Shown here: one piece after another, positions 49,776 through 60,609 of the stretch
How positions within the stretch are numbered: position 1 is the stretch's first letter
Layout of the letters: each line of letters begins with the position of its first letter
Assembly: GCA_907163375.1 (NCBI GenBank)
Contig: CAJQUW010001667.1
Coordinates: 62,001-126,000, forward strand
Length of the DNA: 64,000 bases
Reading direction: 5' to 3'
From: Prostheceraeus crozeri
Taxonomy: Eukaryota; Platyhelminthes; Polycladida; Euryleptidae
Position numbers and translations under genes: made by a program
The notes under the pieces: generated by a model
The model's database searches: none
What the model was told of the DNA's origin: nothing
What the model saw: the letters and a program-made list of their open reading frames with translations, nothing else

Positions 49776-50227
49776 TACTACAACGAACAGACAAAATAGG
49801 AACAGACAAATCCTTAAAACGTTTCGTGACTTCATGGTAGTGTTGATTCACTCTACTATCCCAAGGCGGGAGCAAAATATCATCAATGATTAGATTGGGA
49901 AATACTTTCCTCTCCTTACCAGGATTATTACAAAAGATGCGCATAACATTGAAAGCAGCTAACCATCGTTTAAAGTCAATAAGAAGAGCACTCTCACAAG
50001 AAAAGCCATAGTCTTGCAAATATTTCAGATTAAGTCCATGAATGTGTTTTCTCGCCCATTGATCAACATTGGGATCGCAGTTGGCATGTTGATGATAGAC
50101 ACTAACAATCTGATATGTCCAATTGTTCATAGCAATAGCACTGAGCTCCTGGACAGGTTCACCCTCACAATCCATAAAAATGATGATAGAAGCCTAAAAC
50201 GGAAATTTACACATCTAAGGAAACGTT

Positions 50228-50476
50228 CTATAACATATTACAAAATGAAGAATTACATCGATGCTTTTCACGACAAAATACACAAATGATATGATGGCAA
50301 CGAAGAAGTAAAATGTATCTAATAAGACCACGTCTACGACACTCAAAGCACATAAGCGAATTGTCACAGGGTAGGGTTAGGAAAGGGCTAGTAATTCTCC
50401 TTCTTTGATTTGCGTTTTGAGGCAGCATTCTTCTCCGACTTGCGCTTCGTACCACTGCTGTTAAGGATTTGATCAA
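50228..50476 (-). CDS. Polinton A RING-like zinc protein 2
   Basis: Up to 82 residues, with the finger MCFECRRRGLIRYILLLRCHHIICVFCREKHRC close to the C-terminus. The spacing matches the RING-like protein at 47401-47730, so they are probably paralogues. The frame starts within the 3' end of the gene at 50388-51002 in another phase; the true start may be the ATG at about 50430. Unknown target. Confidence 0.5.
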   Translation of the reverse strand: MIKSLTAVVRSASRRRMLPQNANQRRRITSPFLTLPCDNSLMCFECRRRGLIRYILLLRCHHIICVFCREKHRCNSSFCNML

Positions 50477-51162
50477 TTATGTCGTCCACGTTGGGTGGTT
50501 TTGGAATATATAGGATGGATTCCATATGCATAGAGAGCGAGGCTATTTTATTATCCTGGTGTCGACCATAATATAGCCCATTCACTTTGAAAAGGATATC
50601 CCAAGTACCTTCTCCGAGCTCGTCGCATGTGATGGATGTTGAATGATCTCCCTCCTTCTTATAGTAAGTGCACCAATGTGATACCGGTAGGCAAATTTGA
50701 TTACCATCCCAAATCTTTCTATAGGGAGTATCCTTGTCATCTCTCGCCTTCCACTCTTGAGCAAGAGGAGTAGGAATGTCCATATTTAATGTCACGTACT
50801 CCTCAATAACATCAAGTTGGTGGCGAATGTACGGACTCACGGGGATCAGTATGTAGTCCCCATACTGTTTGCGCATTATCTTGACATCCGTGGAAGGGAG
50901 CATTCCCGTTTTGAATACTACGCTATGATTGTCATAACGCAAGACTTGTTTAAATTTACGCTGTAGCGGTGTAGGATTATGTACCTTGGTTGTTTCTTCC
51001 ACTGGCCTCAGTTGCAGATGATCTGATCGTAGCGAACCTTGTAACGTTTGACCGCCATTTTGTCCTACTAGTGCAGCAGATGGAGTAGATGCCTGAAAAT
51101 GAAAAAGATTGTATTAAGTTTACGTTCAAGGGAGGAGAGGGAGGGAAGTAGCGACTTACCAT
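50388..51162 (-). CDS. Polinton A first gene, unknown, with 5' intron
   Basis: About 230 residues. The start codon is probably the ATG at 51162-51160, followed by the 67-nt intron (51093-51159); the main exon continues to 50388. The protein contains LQRKFKQVLRYDNHSV, a central region with LIPVSPYIRHQLDVIEEYVTL, and a Lys/Ser-rich tail (KRKSEKNAASKRKSKKENY) resembling a nuclear localisation signal. No family recognised. It is the first gene inside the element end and has its own TATA promoter. A partial copy is in A3 (60726-61100). Confidence 0.6.
51093..51162 (-). other. Start-codon exon and 67-nt intron, copy A2
   Basis: ATG/gtaagt at 51162-51154 and acceptor cattttcag/GCATCTAC at 51093. 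Same length and borders as 9689-9758 and 60726-60795, with about half of the intron bases shared with the polymerase copy. Confidence 0.65.
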
Positions 51163-51229
51163 TTTAGTTGGATAATAGAATAGGGAAGTAGAGAGAGAGA
51201 GAGAGAAAATGTGCGTCCGTCACTCGTGC

Positions 51230-51290
51230 GATTCAACGATGGAATGATTCTCACTGTGGAAGGCTCGCTATTTATATAGAAATGCTTGAT
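51230..51290 (-). promoter_or_regulatory. TATA promoter of Polinton A first gene
   Basis: Reading leftward, the TATA box ctatataaatag lies at about 51268-51280, then the leader begins around 51245. The copy in A3 (60622-60632) is identical in the core. Confidence 0.6.
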
Positions 51291-52567
51291 TCTCATTGGA
51301 TGATGATCCTCATTGGACAATAACATCAAGCTGATTCCAAATCTGGCCTCCGTTTACCAATCCGAGCCTTCGTTTGCCCGCTGGAGCTGTTTCTTGTGAA
51401 ATTCTAACTCTGTCGTTTTTCGCCAATCTCCAAAATCTTAAATGGCGTCTCACATCTAAACGGAGACAGATATGAACAAGCCGTTTCTTTCAGTGAATTT
51501 GTCTCACTCTTAGCTTTCAAACGAGCTATTACACGACTTTCTACGATCTCTAGTACCAAAGTGGGAAGCAACGCTACCGAGGGGGGGTCGGAGAAATTTG
51601 ATGAAAAATGTTTTGGTGAAGGTCCCAGGTCGAAATGCGACACTTTGGAAAAATTTTCAAAATTTTGTCCATACGAAGTGGCTCTGACACTTAGGATTTT
51701 TCGTGAAATCCGAGGTCTGACCTAAAATCTTGTAACAGCTCTAACTTTTGAACGGCTGATCGGATTGACTCGCAACAAATTGTCTTTGGGCAGTTTTTTC
51801 TCCTCTTTCAAATGAGTATCTATAAGACAAAATCCATCCACTAGAACCAAAATTGGAAGATCGCTGCCGAGGGGGGGGGTCGGTGAAATTTGATGAAACA
51901 AACTTTGGTCAGGGTCCCAGGTCGAAATTCGACACTTTCGAAAAAAATTTTCCCATACAAAGTCACTCTGACACTTAGGATTTTTCACGTGAGGTCCGAC
52001 GTGAAATCTTGTAACAGTTCTAACTTTTGAACGGCTGATCCGATTGACTCGCAACAAAAATGTCATTAGGCAGTTTTTTCTCCTCTTTCAAATGAGTATC
52101 TATAAGACAAAATCCATCCACTAGAACCAAAATTGGAAGATCGCTGCCGAGGGGGGGGTGAAAAAATTTTGTTAACCCAACTTTTGACGAGAAACACGAT
52201 GGGAGTGGTCTCGCACCGAAATTCCACCATTCCAACCTGGCCGGCACACCACGCCAACCTGGCCGGCACACCACGCCAGCCTAGCCAGCACACCACGCCA
52301 TCCTAGCCAGCACACCACGACAGCTTGGAGAGCGCACCACGAACAACACTGGCAACTCCAACCTCTTGTCGTTCCAGAGGGGGGGAGTCGGACTCGAAGC
52401 AACCAGGTGTCGGACTAGGGCCGACGCCCTAGTCTGACAGGAGGGGTGGGGAGTCGGACTCGAAGCAACGAGGTGTCGGACTAGGGCCGACGCCCTAATC
52501 TGACAGGAGGGGGGAGGTCCACGGCGGCCATCTTGCGCTATCCAGAGGTGTAGAACTCCTTACTACT
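51291..52567 (-). repeat. Polinton A terminal repeat, copy A2
   Basis: Inverted relative of 59560-60600. Inner part: the module shared with 13.3-14.8 kb. Middle part: two tandem copies of a roughly 290-bp module (about 51590-51880 and 51880-52160), each with a run of seven to nine G residues and cccaggtcgaaat. Outer part: short tandem tggccggcacaccacgcc repeats and two copies of a 9-bp-stem hairpin (gactagggc-cgac-gccctagtc at 52413-52434). Outer end AGTAGTAAGG reading inward at 52567. Confidence 0.75.
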
Positions 52568-52658
52568 CATGTCAACAACAACTTAAAGGAAAACATCAAT
52601 GAATTCCCAACATTGCAAGGAAAGTTAAAATATCAATGCGGCTACACAAATCTACAAT

Positions 52659-52807
52659 CCAGTGTTGTACGCGTCAACGAAAAAATTTGACGCTTTCAGC
52701 TTCAAAGCGTCAGCAGAAAATATTGACGGAGTCAGCGTCAACGGTTTTTCAAATTGACACCGTCATCGTCAATATTCTAAATTAGCAGCGTCAATGTACA
52801 ACACTGG
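52659..52807. mobile_element. Small MITE, hAT-like ends
   Basis: 149-bp near-palindrome with ends CCAGTGTTGTAC and GTACAACACTGG and repeated internal GCGTCAA/TTGACGC pieces. CAGTGTTG-type ends are typical of hAT-derived MITEs; I could not find a clear 8-bp target duplication, so the superfamily is tentative. Confidence 0.6.
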
Positions 52808-52829
52808 ATATTATATGCATTTGTAATTG

Positions 52830-53205
52830 TTGTCTGAAGAACGGTCACCTGGCCGTGCTCCCTCGTGATCTCTCGAGACTACTCACGCAGGCTGCTGATC
52901 TCCCGAGCCGCCGTCACCTTCGATCCGCGAGCTCCTTGACCCTAGCGTACCCGAAGCGGAGGCTGAAGTCTTCGATGAGGAGACCCTTCTGAGGAATACG
53001 CTGCCTGACAGTGTACGAGACTGCGATACCTTGGCCTCTTTCAAAGCAAGTGCACGAGACTTTTACTTATCCTGACTGACTTTCTTCTTTCTTTTTTAAC
53101 TTCTACATGTATAAATTCATTTGTGTGCTGTGGTCTTGAAATCATTATTTGATGTAACGCCACATTTTTAAATAAAACTCGTGTCTACTACTACTACTAC
53201 TTGGA
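52830..53205 (+). mobile_element. 3' fragment of a LINE
   Basis: The frame around LLRNTLPDSVRDCDTLASFKASARDFYLS (52990-53070, here cut into shorter pieces in meaning) matches the C-terminus of CR1-group LINE ORF2, followed by an untranslated tail, AATAAA at about 53171 and a CTA repeat (53186-53203). Heavily 5'-truncated. It is a different LINE from that at 18334 (different tail). Confidence 0.65.
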
Positions 53206-53467
53206 AATTGTATGGAATTATGCAGACTTTCAATTATCCTACATTTTTGTTTAATCTCATGCCGTAATTTGCCTGATTAATGAAATAATACGGAGGCACC
53301 AAACAAAATTGGTTGTGAAAGCTTTGACTCTTTCCTGATGGACAACAGCCTACTGAGGAATTTGATCAATATATAGAGATTGACCTACAGCCTAAACTGC
53401 CACATTAGGTTAGGCTAATTAAACCAGCACCGAAGTTCTAACACAACGCGACAAAAAAGTTCTAGGC
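53206..53467. other. No feature seen
   Basis: AT-rich sequence without an open frame or repeat that I can support. Confidence 0.4.
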
Positions 53468-53674
53468 CTATTTCAGAAGTCGCTTTCTTGTCTTCATAGT
53501 TGCTATTGAGTTTCCACCATTTATACGCCGTTGTAGAGTTGCTCTAGGTACATTTCGGTCCTTTGCTGCCCGTCGTACAGATATACCTTCATGCCGAACA
53601 TCCTCAATTGCCAAACGCATGTTGTCGCTTGACCAATTCAAGCGATGTGACCGCCTCTTCCATCGACTAATCAT
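53468..53674 (-). pseudogene. Pipsqueak/CENP-B-type helix-turn-helix fragment
   Basis: 68 residues containing NWSSDNMRLAIEDVRHEG followed by RRAAKDRNVPRATLQRRING, the classic psq helix-turn-helix that opens pogo/Tigger transposases and Jerky-like proteins. No DDE domain follows, and the frame ends after 20 further residues. A possible acceptor (gtattttag) lies just upstream of the first ATG, so a host exon is possible, but a transposase relic is more likely. Confidence 0.65.
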
Positions 53675-54587
53675 CTAAAATACGAATTTTGTATCGATGA
53701 GCCGGTAGGTTGGGTAGCTAATATTGTTAGCTAATGCCAAAAATGTCAATGAAAAACTTTGTTATCAAAGCATGTATAGTCCAGTCATTCTCATAAAAAC
53801 TTGCAAATTCACGTTTGGCATCCTATAATGGGCCAGCGGCCCATTATAGGATCAATCAGGTGGCTCATTATAGCATTTTTGGCCATGTTACAAAAAACAT
53901 CTCCCTAGTCTTTCATATTCAACTTCAGATAAACGAATCGCTTGTAAATGTTAGCAGAGGGTCCGATGCTTCTCTTTGTATAAGCAATTTGAAAATTTAT
54001 CTACATCTGTATACACAGGCGGTAAAATTCACAACACTCACCATGACAAGGATTTCATGAAAAAGTGATTGTTGGCTGTAGCTTCCCGCTAACTGCATCG
54101 ATCGAGCTGTAACTTGGCAACGCAAGTCACTGACACCGTCTCCTCGAGGTGAACGCATTAGCTGCTGAACAACTTCGCTGAGCGGAGAAATCCTGCTGGC
54201 TCGTTATAGCAGCCGGGCCCATTGTAGGGGTGTCTCCCCTACTTTGGGCGTCACATTGACATCCAAATCAATGTATGCCATTTTGAAGTTGTTGATGTCT
54301 TCGAGATGACTTCAGCTCCCATCCGAAGCATGATTCAAAAACCTGTAAAGTGAATAAAAGGCTACATATACACCAGTACAGTTTTTAGTGAGGCTTCGCT
54401 GAAAAGGTTCACGAAATTGTTTATGAGCTCTGAAAATATTGGTGATGCAGTTGAAATGAATTTCGAAATAAAGTTTAGAGTTTGGACTATTGCATCTTAA
54501 TAATCGCATAAACATAATGAATAAAACAAATTACATACCTCTGAAAACATCGGAAGTCAAAAACATCGAAAAAAACATCTAACGGTA
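53675..54587. other. No gene; includes a perfect hairpin
   Basis: Apart from the hairpin at 53820-53852 and two degenerate partners of its arm (near 53861-53870 and 54199-54226), I see nothing supportable here. Frames on both strands are short and lack motifs. Confidence 0.4.
53820..53852. repeat. Perfect 15-bp hairpin
   Basis: Stem atcctataatgggcc with its exact complement and loop AGC. Related arm sequence (cattatag, cccattgtagg) recurs nearby. Confidence 0.85.
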
Positions 54588-56321
54588 TCAACATAATAAC
54601 ACAAATTGCTTGCTTACCTTTGAAAAACATCGAAAGGCCTTGACGTATGGCAGACAATGCAATGGGCACATTGATTGGAGCAAGTCAATATTAGAAAGGA
54701 GTTTCATGCAGGAATTTCCAGAGAAAGAGCCACCATGGTAGGATTTCCTTTCAATGTGCAATCTTTCGCTCCACGCCATTGAATGCGGCCAAATTTTGGA
54801 CATATATTTGAAGAGTGTATTCACAACTAAGAGCAGTAAATGTAATTCCGGAGGTGGTATGACTTGTATCACATCTATTCCGAGATCACTGCATTCGATT
54901 ATACTCGGATGTATCACATTTTTATAATGCTTATAGCCATCTTTTTGTCTTGGCATTTTCCGTGACAAGACGAAAACGAGTCATGAATTGACTGAAATGA
55001 GCGTGCCTGACCAGAAACATGCAAACTATCTTTCCTTGTCGTGCACCAGCAGCAGGGAAAAGTCGCACCATGGGACATCAGTCCAAGCAAACAATTCGCA
55101 ACACATGAAATTGTCAATTTCTCATTGCTAAAATTCAGATCGTTCAAATTTACTGATATACCCATAAGCTTAGTTTGAAAAAATATTTGGATAATACTCT
55201 AATTGTTCATTTTCAGATAAAGCGACTAGAAAAATATGCTTCACTCCTGTGTCTTTATATTGCCCATTGTAGTTTTTATCAGAAACTGACAAACAAATTT
55301 TGAGGAAAGAGCCTCCACCGTCAATGTAAATTTTGATGTAACGTAGTCACCACGATCTATGCCTCTCCTTTCAAGTATGAAATCAATTAACTGTCGTACA
55401 TATTTGCAGACAACAGCAGGAGTAAGCTCTACGCCTTTTACAACATCTTGCTCCATGACACAGAAATCAATCATTTTTAACGTGAAGTAGTCATCAAAAC
55501 AATGATCGGTAGCATACAAGTGGGCTTCCAAATTCGGTTCAATCTTGGTAATTGATGCTCTTCTCAGCTCATGTCGCAATTTCAAAGATTGACGGTTGCT
55601 CAAATTCATTTCAGATTGAATATTGGTAATATTCTGACACGAAACCCGAGCATTGAAATCGTCCGTAATTACACGGGAAAGCTTTAAGGGACGGCCGCCT
55701 TTAGGCGATGTCAGCAAGAAGTCATCATCATAAGACTCTTGAATGTAAGAGTGCACAACTTGTTCTGACAATTTCTTATTCTTTTCCGCCGAATTCAGTA
55801 ATTGCTTAACATTCGTCAGATCTCCGGAACGAGAGGAGTTGTGTGGTTTTCCCCTACCTATGTCTGATAAGCACAAGCTGCAAAGTTTCAAGCTGGTTGG
55901 TCTGGAGCTTTCTGTTGTGTTGATGGTCTTCCTGGATTGGGTTTGATATCAGTTAACCAGGAATTCTTAGAACTGACGGATGCATTCGTTTTGGAAATAG
56001 TACAAACAAGACAGTCACAATTTGTATATCTTGACCTGGTATGATATTGATGCCGACCAACCTCACTATGATCATATACACTCAATTTACGAGTAAATTT
56101 GCCATTATGGCGTGTTCACCCAAAACCAATCGACATGTTCCACATATAACCGTTGGTCTCCACCAGTCATCGCGATCAAATCCATGGAAAACAAACTCGG
56201 AAATCAAATTGTATTGCCTGTCTGTGATACATCGATTGTCCTTGCCACATTTATTGAAACATATCAAGCAGACCTTTTGCAAACATTCCTTATGAGTTGA
56301 TGCATGATGAGCATGAGCCAT
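54588..56321 (-). pseudogene. Broken gene of an unnamed recurrent invertebrate family
   Basis: Four to five minus-strand coding pieces in order. First: a Cys-rich start (CLQKVCLICFNKCGKDNRC ... CGTCRLVLGEHA, 56321-56082). Second: NCDCLVCTISKT (56085-55888). Third: KLCSLCLSDIGRGK to about 55241, with a basic linker and helices. Fourth: SCVANCLLGLMSHGATFPCCWC (55165-54914). Fifth: IPPPELHLLLLVVNTLF and YHGGSFSGNSC (54968-54588). Adjacent pieces change frame, and part of the gap could be introns. I have met the PPPELHLLL-VVN and YHGG-F-GN-C patterns in many unannotated arthropod and cnidarian proteins, probably a mobile gene family, but cannot name its enzyme. Confidence 0.5.
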
Positions 56322-57041
56322 AACGTCAAACGAATGAAGAGTGAGAAAGACTAATGCTCCGATCAGACTGGCTTCGATACGACAGCGGCTATCGAATAGA
56401 ATAATCGAATGATCATAGATTAGTCACACGGCATGACAAATATCATTGCGTGCGTCATACTGTCCTCATCAGAAACAGTTCTATTGTTCTGCTTTGTCGA
56501 TTCGTGGTAGCGCTGTTTCCACATGTTATTACTATACTTACATAAGTGTGAAACCGATAAGACGACACCTGAAGTAATCTGAAGCTAGTCTGTATCTTAT
56601 ACTCTGCTGCTGTTATCATACATTTTAACACCATGTTCGTTTTCGACATGATCATATTCACCATTCTAAAGCATACCAACCTATGTGCAGAAGATATATT
56701 CGTATTCTACGGCAAATCAATCACCATCAATCAGATCGATATTGATCAATAATTAATATGTAACTTGTAGTCTGCTGCAGTGATGATATTTTGGATATCA
56801 TATTCGTTTTCTGCGTCATAATCTTACATCTAATCAACATTTTAAACATTTTAATATTCAATATCGTGTAATCGATCATTAATCAATCAATCAGATCGAT
56901 ATTGATCAATAGCTCATCCGAAACGCATAATTTATGATGCTTTGGATATCATATTCGTTTTCTGCCAGGTTAATTTGCATATATTACGCTATTATGACAT
57001 CACAGAAGTACAAATCTACTAAATCAATCACTGCGAATTAA
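56322..57041. repeat. Imperfect ~150-bp tandem repeats
   Basis: No gene. Two imperfect copies (about 56715-56850 and 56875-57000) share caatcagatcgatattgatc and tggatatcatattcgttttc, and a third is interrupted by the piggyBac element and continues at 59240-59340. An earlier, more diverged copy may lie near 56580-56660. Confidence 0.65.
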
Positions 57042-59239
57042 CACTAGAACGCCGGGATCGGTCACCCCCTCTCGAAAGCCGATACCGGTCATGCATGACC
57101 GGGCCATCAATAAACAAGGTTTATCCTATCTGAACCTGAGATATTGAATACAAACTATACGTGGGCACTCTAGGATTAATTTATACATAAAGAAAAAACA
57201 ATACGTTTAGTTTCAACAAACTTTATTAGCAAAAATCTGGAATAAAAAACTAAAAAACTCAACTCTGGAAAGTTCATGAGTCACCTGTAGATTGACATTG
57301 ATCACAGTTCAATTTGCAAACGAGGATTTTCAGGCCATGCTTTCCACAGAAAGCTTTGTCACAATCATCACAAAAATTGTATGTTTTGTTTTCACACGAA
57401 GAAAAAGAACACGTGACTCGTTTTTGCTTGTTTTTGACAGCCTCTTTTGACGCCTCAGCCTTGCGCTTTGAACGCATCAGCTCGCACAATTGCTTTGACA
57501 ACGCGTGCAAAAACCTTTTCCTTGGCACAGGAGTAACTGCCTCACAATACAGAACATGAGCATTGATTGCTGCTTTGTTGAGCAAATCGTAAAATACACA
57601 AACGCCATCGGCGAGTAGCCGCTTTCGTACTGTAGATGCGGAGCATCTGATCGAGCGTATCCACATTTGTTTTTGTTTGATTGTAATCAACAACAATCTC
57701 AGGCTTTTTCTTTTCACTTTCAGCAACTATCTTTGGTGAGCAGTGCAGCGTTGATAGCAACGACACCGATTTTTTTGCTTTGCACTGATAGTTCACCATG
57801 AGTACATCATCAGACTCAAAGAAATCAGATTGGAACAGACCCTTGTTTTTCGTGACCATGTCACGGGGAATGCTACGGGAATTCGGTCTTAGCGTTCCTA
57901 AGAAGGTTGTCCTCTTTTGAAGCAAATGTTTGGCTAATGGAGCTGAAGTAAAGAAGTTGTCGGCTGTAATATGATAGCCACAATTTTCAAAAGGTTCAAT
58001 CAGCTCCTTGACAACTTTCGATCCCATAGATTCCTGACTACCAGAAATAGTATCCTCAGAATGATGTTTCCCCAAATATGGGATTTGGTCTACACAGTAC
58101 TTTGTCTTCACATCAACCAAAAGCCACTCTTTTATTCCATTTTTATCTGGCTTCGAAGTCATGAATTGCAAAAATTTACAACGGTTTTTTGATGGCAACA
58201 ATTGCTCATCGACAGTCAAAAAGGGGTATGGTTGATAAACGTGCTTACTGTTCTCAACGAACTCCACGTAAAGCTCACGAATGTGTGTGAAAACATCATC
58301 CACAACCCTGCTACAACGTGTACTCTTCTTATCAAAACGTAAATTTGTCATGATATCCACAAACCTATCCCTAGACATGGTTTCACGAAAAAAAATGACA
58401 CCATACTCACAGGAAAAAGGTCATGCACATCAGCTTTGTTCAGAAAAAGTACACCTCTCAGGTACAACAGACCAATAAAACTTTCCAGCTCGTCCAGAGT
58501 CATGGAGAAACTCTCGTCACTCTCCTTACCTTTTTCAATAGTGCAATCCAATATGAGCTTCATCATTCTAGGCGTGAATAGAAGCCTCCATGCACTAACT
58601 TCAGAGTCAATCTTGCCTTTTGCAAATGGTTTGATACCTGGGGACTTGGAGAATAAGTTTCGTGAAGGAGGCCTACCCGATCCCAATGAGTTGACTTCAG
58701 CTCTTGTCCACGTTGTACCATCTTTGGTGGTGTAGGTTGCAGAAGTGGCATTCGATTCTTTATCGTCAGCAGACTCAGATTCGTCCTGGCTGCTTTCTCC
58801 AGAGACAAATAGACTTGTATTCACAGGAACTTCATCGGACTCCACAAGTTGCTCATCCTCGGATGATACTTCAGTATTCCACAGCTGTTGTAACGCTTTA
58901 CGAGCTACCGCTCTCTTCGACATGATGAATCGAAATGCCTACTATTCTGTGTAGCGTGATCCTTCCCTAAGGCGCAGATTGGACGCAGATAAACCAATCA
59001 GCGACCTAAACTCATTCCCGCTTTCTCAGGTCATGAATGACCGGTTTCGTACTTAAAGGTAAATCGTTGATTTAAAACGAAACTAATGCTTTTATCTTGA
59101 TTAATCCATGATGAATATGAAGAGCATCGTTCGCTTGAAATTAAAAAGGGTCTCATTTTCAACTATCGTGCAGTATTTCAAAATTATTAAAACTTATTTT
59201 TCAAAAAGGCACCGAATGACCGGTCCCGGCGTTCTAGTG
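57042..59239 (-). mobile_element. piggyBac-type DNA transposon
   Basis: 2,198-bp element with TTAA on both sides (57038-57041 and 59240-59243) and inverted ends CACTAGAACGCCGGGA-CGGTCA. Size, target site and transposase all fit piggyBac. The transposase gene is on the minus strand. Ends match closely, suggesting moderate youth. Confidence 0.95.
57274..58923 (-). pseudogene. piggyBac transposase, two frame changes
   Basis: The N-terminal acidic region starts MSKRAVARKALQQLW (58923); the frame changes near 58350-58378 and again near 57540-57726. The core is present: the catalytic Asp in FLTVDEQLLPSKN, the second in HITADNFFTSAPLA, the third in TNVDTLDQM, all in the middle frame. The C-terminal Cys-rich finger is CSFSSCENKTYNFCDDCDKAFCGKHG with a final CKLNCDQC. 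All the catalytic residues are kept, so only the frame is damaged; the copy is inactive as it stands. Ordinary length for the family (about 550 residues). Confidence 0.9.
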
Positions 59240-59243
59240 TTAA

Positions 59244-59559
59244 TCAGATCAATAGTGATCAATAAAAGTCAATTATTTTTTGAAGAGCTCGTTGTACGAT
59301 TTTTTTGAAATCATATTCGTTTTCAGCACAAAATTTTGATTTAGAATCAATTTTCAGATTTTATGGACAATTTTTTCAAAGTTAAAGTCAATTTCCAAGC
59401 ACCGTGGCGGGTTAAGGTCAGTGCCTTGGATGTACAGGCATCCTCCGGCAGAATGAACTCTTCAATATCCTTAGAAAAGTACAAGGTTTGTCAATTGTTG
59501 GGAGGGACCCCGACCGCTAGCTTTGATCAAAGATAGTGAATAAGTATATAAAGCCTAGT
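59244..59559. other. No gene; repeat remnant
   Basis: The first 100 bp continue the repeat interrupted by piggyBac. The remainder has no supported feature. A short poorly defined TATA-like run (tatataaag, 59546-59554) lies just before the end of A3. Confidence 0.4.
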
Positions 59560-60600
59560 AGTAGTAAGTAAATCTACACCAGTGGACCGCGCAAGATGGC
59601 CGCCGTCGCTGACGTCCCCCCCTGTCAGACGAGTCGGCCGTGGTCCGCCGCCGTGTTGCTTCGAGTCTGACGTCCCCCCCCTGTCAGACGAGTCGGCCGT
59701 GGTCCGCCGCCGTGTTGCTTCGAGTCTCACGTCCCCCCTCCTGTCAGACGAGTTGGTCGTGGTCCGCCACCGTGTTGCTTCGAGTCTGACGTCCCCCCCC
59801 CTCTGGCCCGACGACGCAGCGAGAGGTGGTTTGTGATGCGCTCTCCAGGTTGGCGTGGTGTGCCGGCCAGGTTGGGAGGGTGGAATGTCGGTGTCGGAGC
59901 TCACCTGAAAAAATCCTAAGTGTCAGAGTGACTTTGATTGGACAAAATTTTCAAAGTTTTCCAAAGTGTCGCATTTCGACCTGGGACCCTGACCAAAGTT
60001 TGTTTCATCAAATTTCACTGACCCCCCCCCCGACAGCGATCTTCTAATTTTGGTTCTAGTGGAGGGATTTTGTCTTATAGACACTCGTTTGAAAGAGGAG
60101 AAAAAACTGCTCGGTAACATTTCTGTTGCGAGTCAATCGGACCAGCCGTTCAAAAGTTAGAGCTGTTACAAGATATCACGTCGGAGCTCACCTGAAAAAA
60201 TCCTAAGTGTCAGAGTGACTTTGCATGGACAAAATTTTGAAAATTTTCCAAAGTGTCGCATTTCGACCTGGGACCTTTACCAAAACAGCTTCCATCAAAT
60301 TTCACCGACCCCCCACCCCACCGGCACCGATCTTCCAATTTCGGTTCTAGTGATCGTAGAAAGTCGTGTAATAGCTCGTGTGAAAGCTAAGAGTGAGACA
60401 AATTCACTGAAAGAAACGGCTTGTTCATATCTGTCTCCGTTTAGATGTGAGACGCCATTTAAGATTTGGGAGATTGGCGAAAAACGACAGAGTTAGAATT
60501 TCACAAGAAACAGCTCCAGCGGGCGAACGAAGGCTCGGATTGGAAAACGGAGGCCAGATTTGGAATCAGCTTGATGTTATTGTCCAATGAGGATCATCAT
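59560..60600 (+). repeat. Polinton A terminal repeat, copy A3
   Basis: Inverted relative of 51291-52567. The outer part has three tandem units of about 60 bp (gagtctgacgtcccccc and gtcagacgagtcggccg), then two roughly 290-bp modules with a C-run and cgacctgggaccc, then the module shared with the 13-15 kb palindrome. The outer minisatellite differs from A2's in unit type and number. Confidence 0.75.
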
Positions 60601-60609
60601 CCAATGAGA

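Larger units (their letters stand above)
48220..50175 (-). pseudogene. Polinton A exonuclease-like gene, split by a mariner
   Basis: Starts MDCEGEPVQELSAIAM, which fits the DxE motif I of DEDD 3'-5' exonucleases, followed by WARKHIHGLN, similar to the HGI motif after motif I, and later regions FKRWLAAF and YHEVTKRFKDL. The mariner at 48358-49775 lies inside the reading frame; coding-type sequence continues on its far side to about 48220. The exonuclease assignment is moderate. In Polintons such a protein could serve in replication or end processing. Confidence 0.5.
24547..52567 (-). mobile_element. Polinton family A, copy A2 (host of B1 and a mariner)
   Basis: Family A copy read on the minus strand from its end at 52567 (sequence AGTAGTAAGG reading inward, a Polinton-style AG start) through terminal repeats, first gene, RING-like gene, exonuclease-like gene, unknown gene, second RING-like gene, integrase, pX-like protein, capsid gene and protease. 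It stops at about 24547 within the gene equivalent to 1341-2207, so the polymerase half is absent. It is interrupted by B1 (25450-44864) and by a mariner (48358-49775) and has about one further break. Near identity to A1 suggests a young copy. Confidence 0.85.

Noticed and set aside
51722-52402. Several overlapping minus-strand frames in the A2 end
   Set aside because: They read through tandem repeat units and change with unit number; no motif. Equivalent frames occur on the other strand in A3.
52659-52807. Calling the MITE a confirmed hAT derivative
   Set aside because: The ends fit, but I found no 8-bp target duplication, so only a tentative label is given.
53468-53674. Host pipsqueak-domain transcription factor gene
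   Set aside because: Only one helix-turn-helix with a short tail is visible and no further exons were found nearby; a pogo/Tigger-type relic is more likely.
59527-59904. Frame of 125 codons, Arg/Thr/Gly-rich
   Set aside because: Product of the 60-bp tandem repeats; three near-identical blocks and low-complexity composition.
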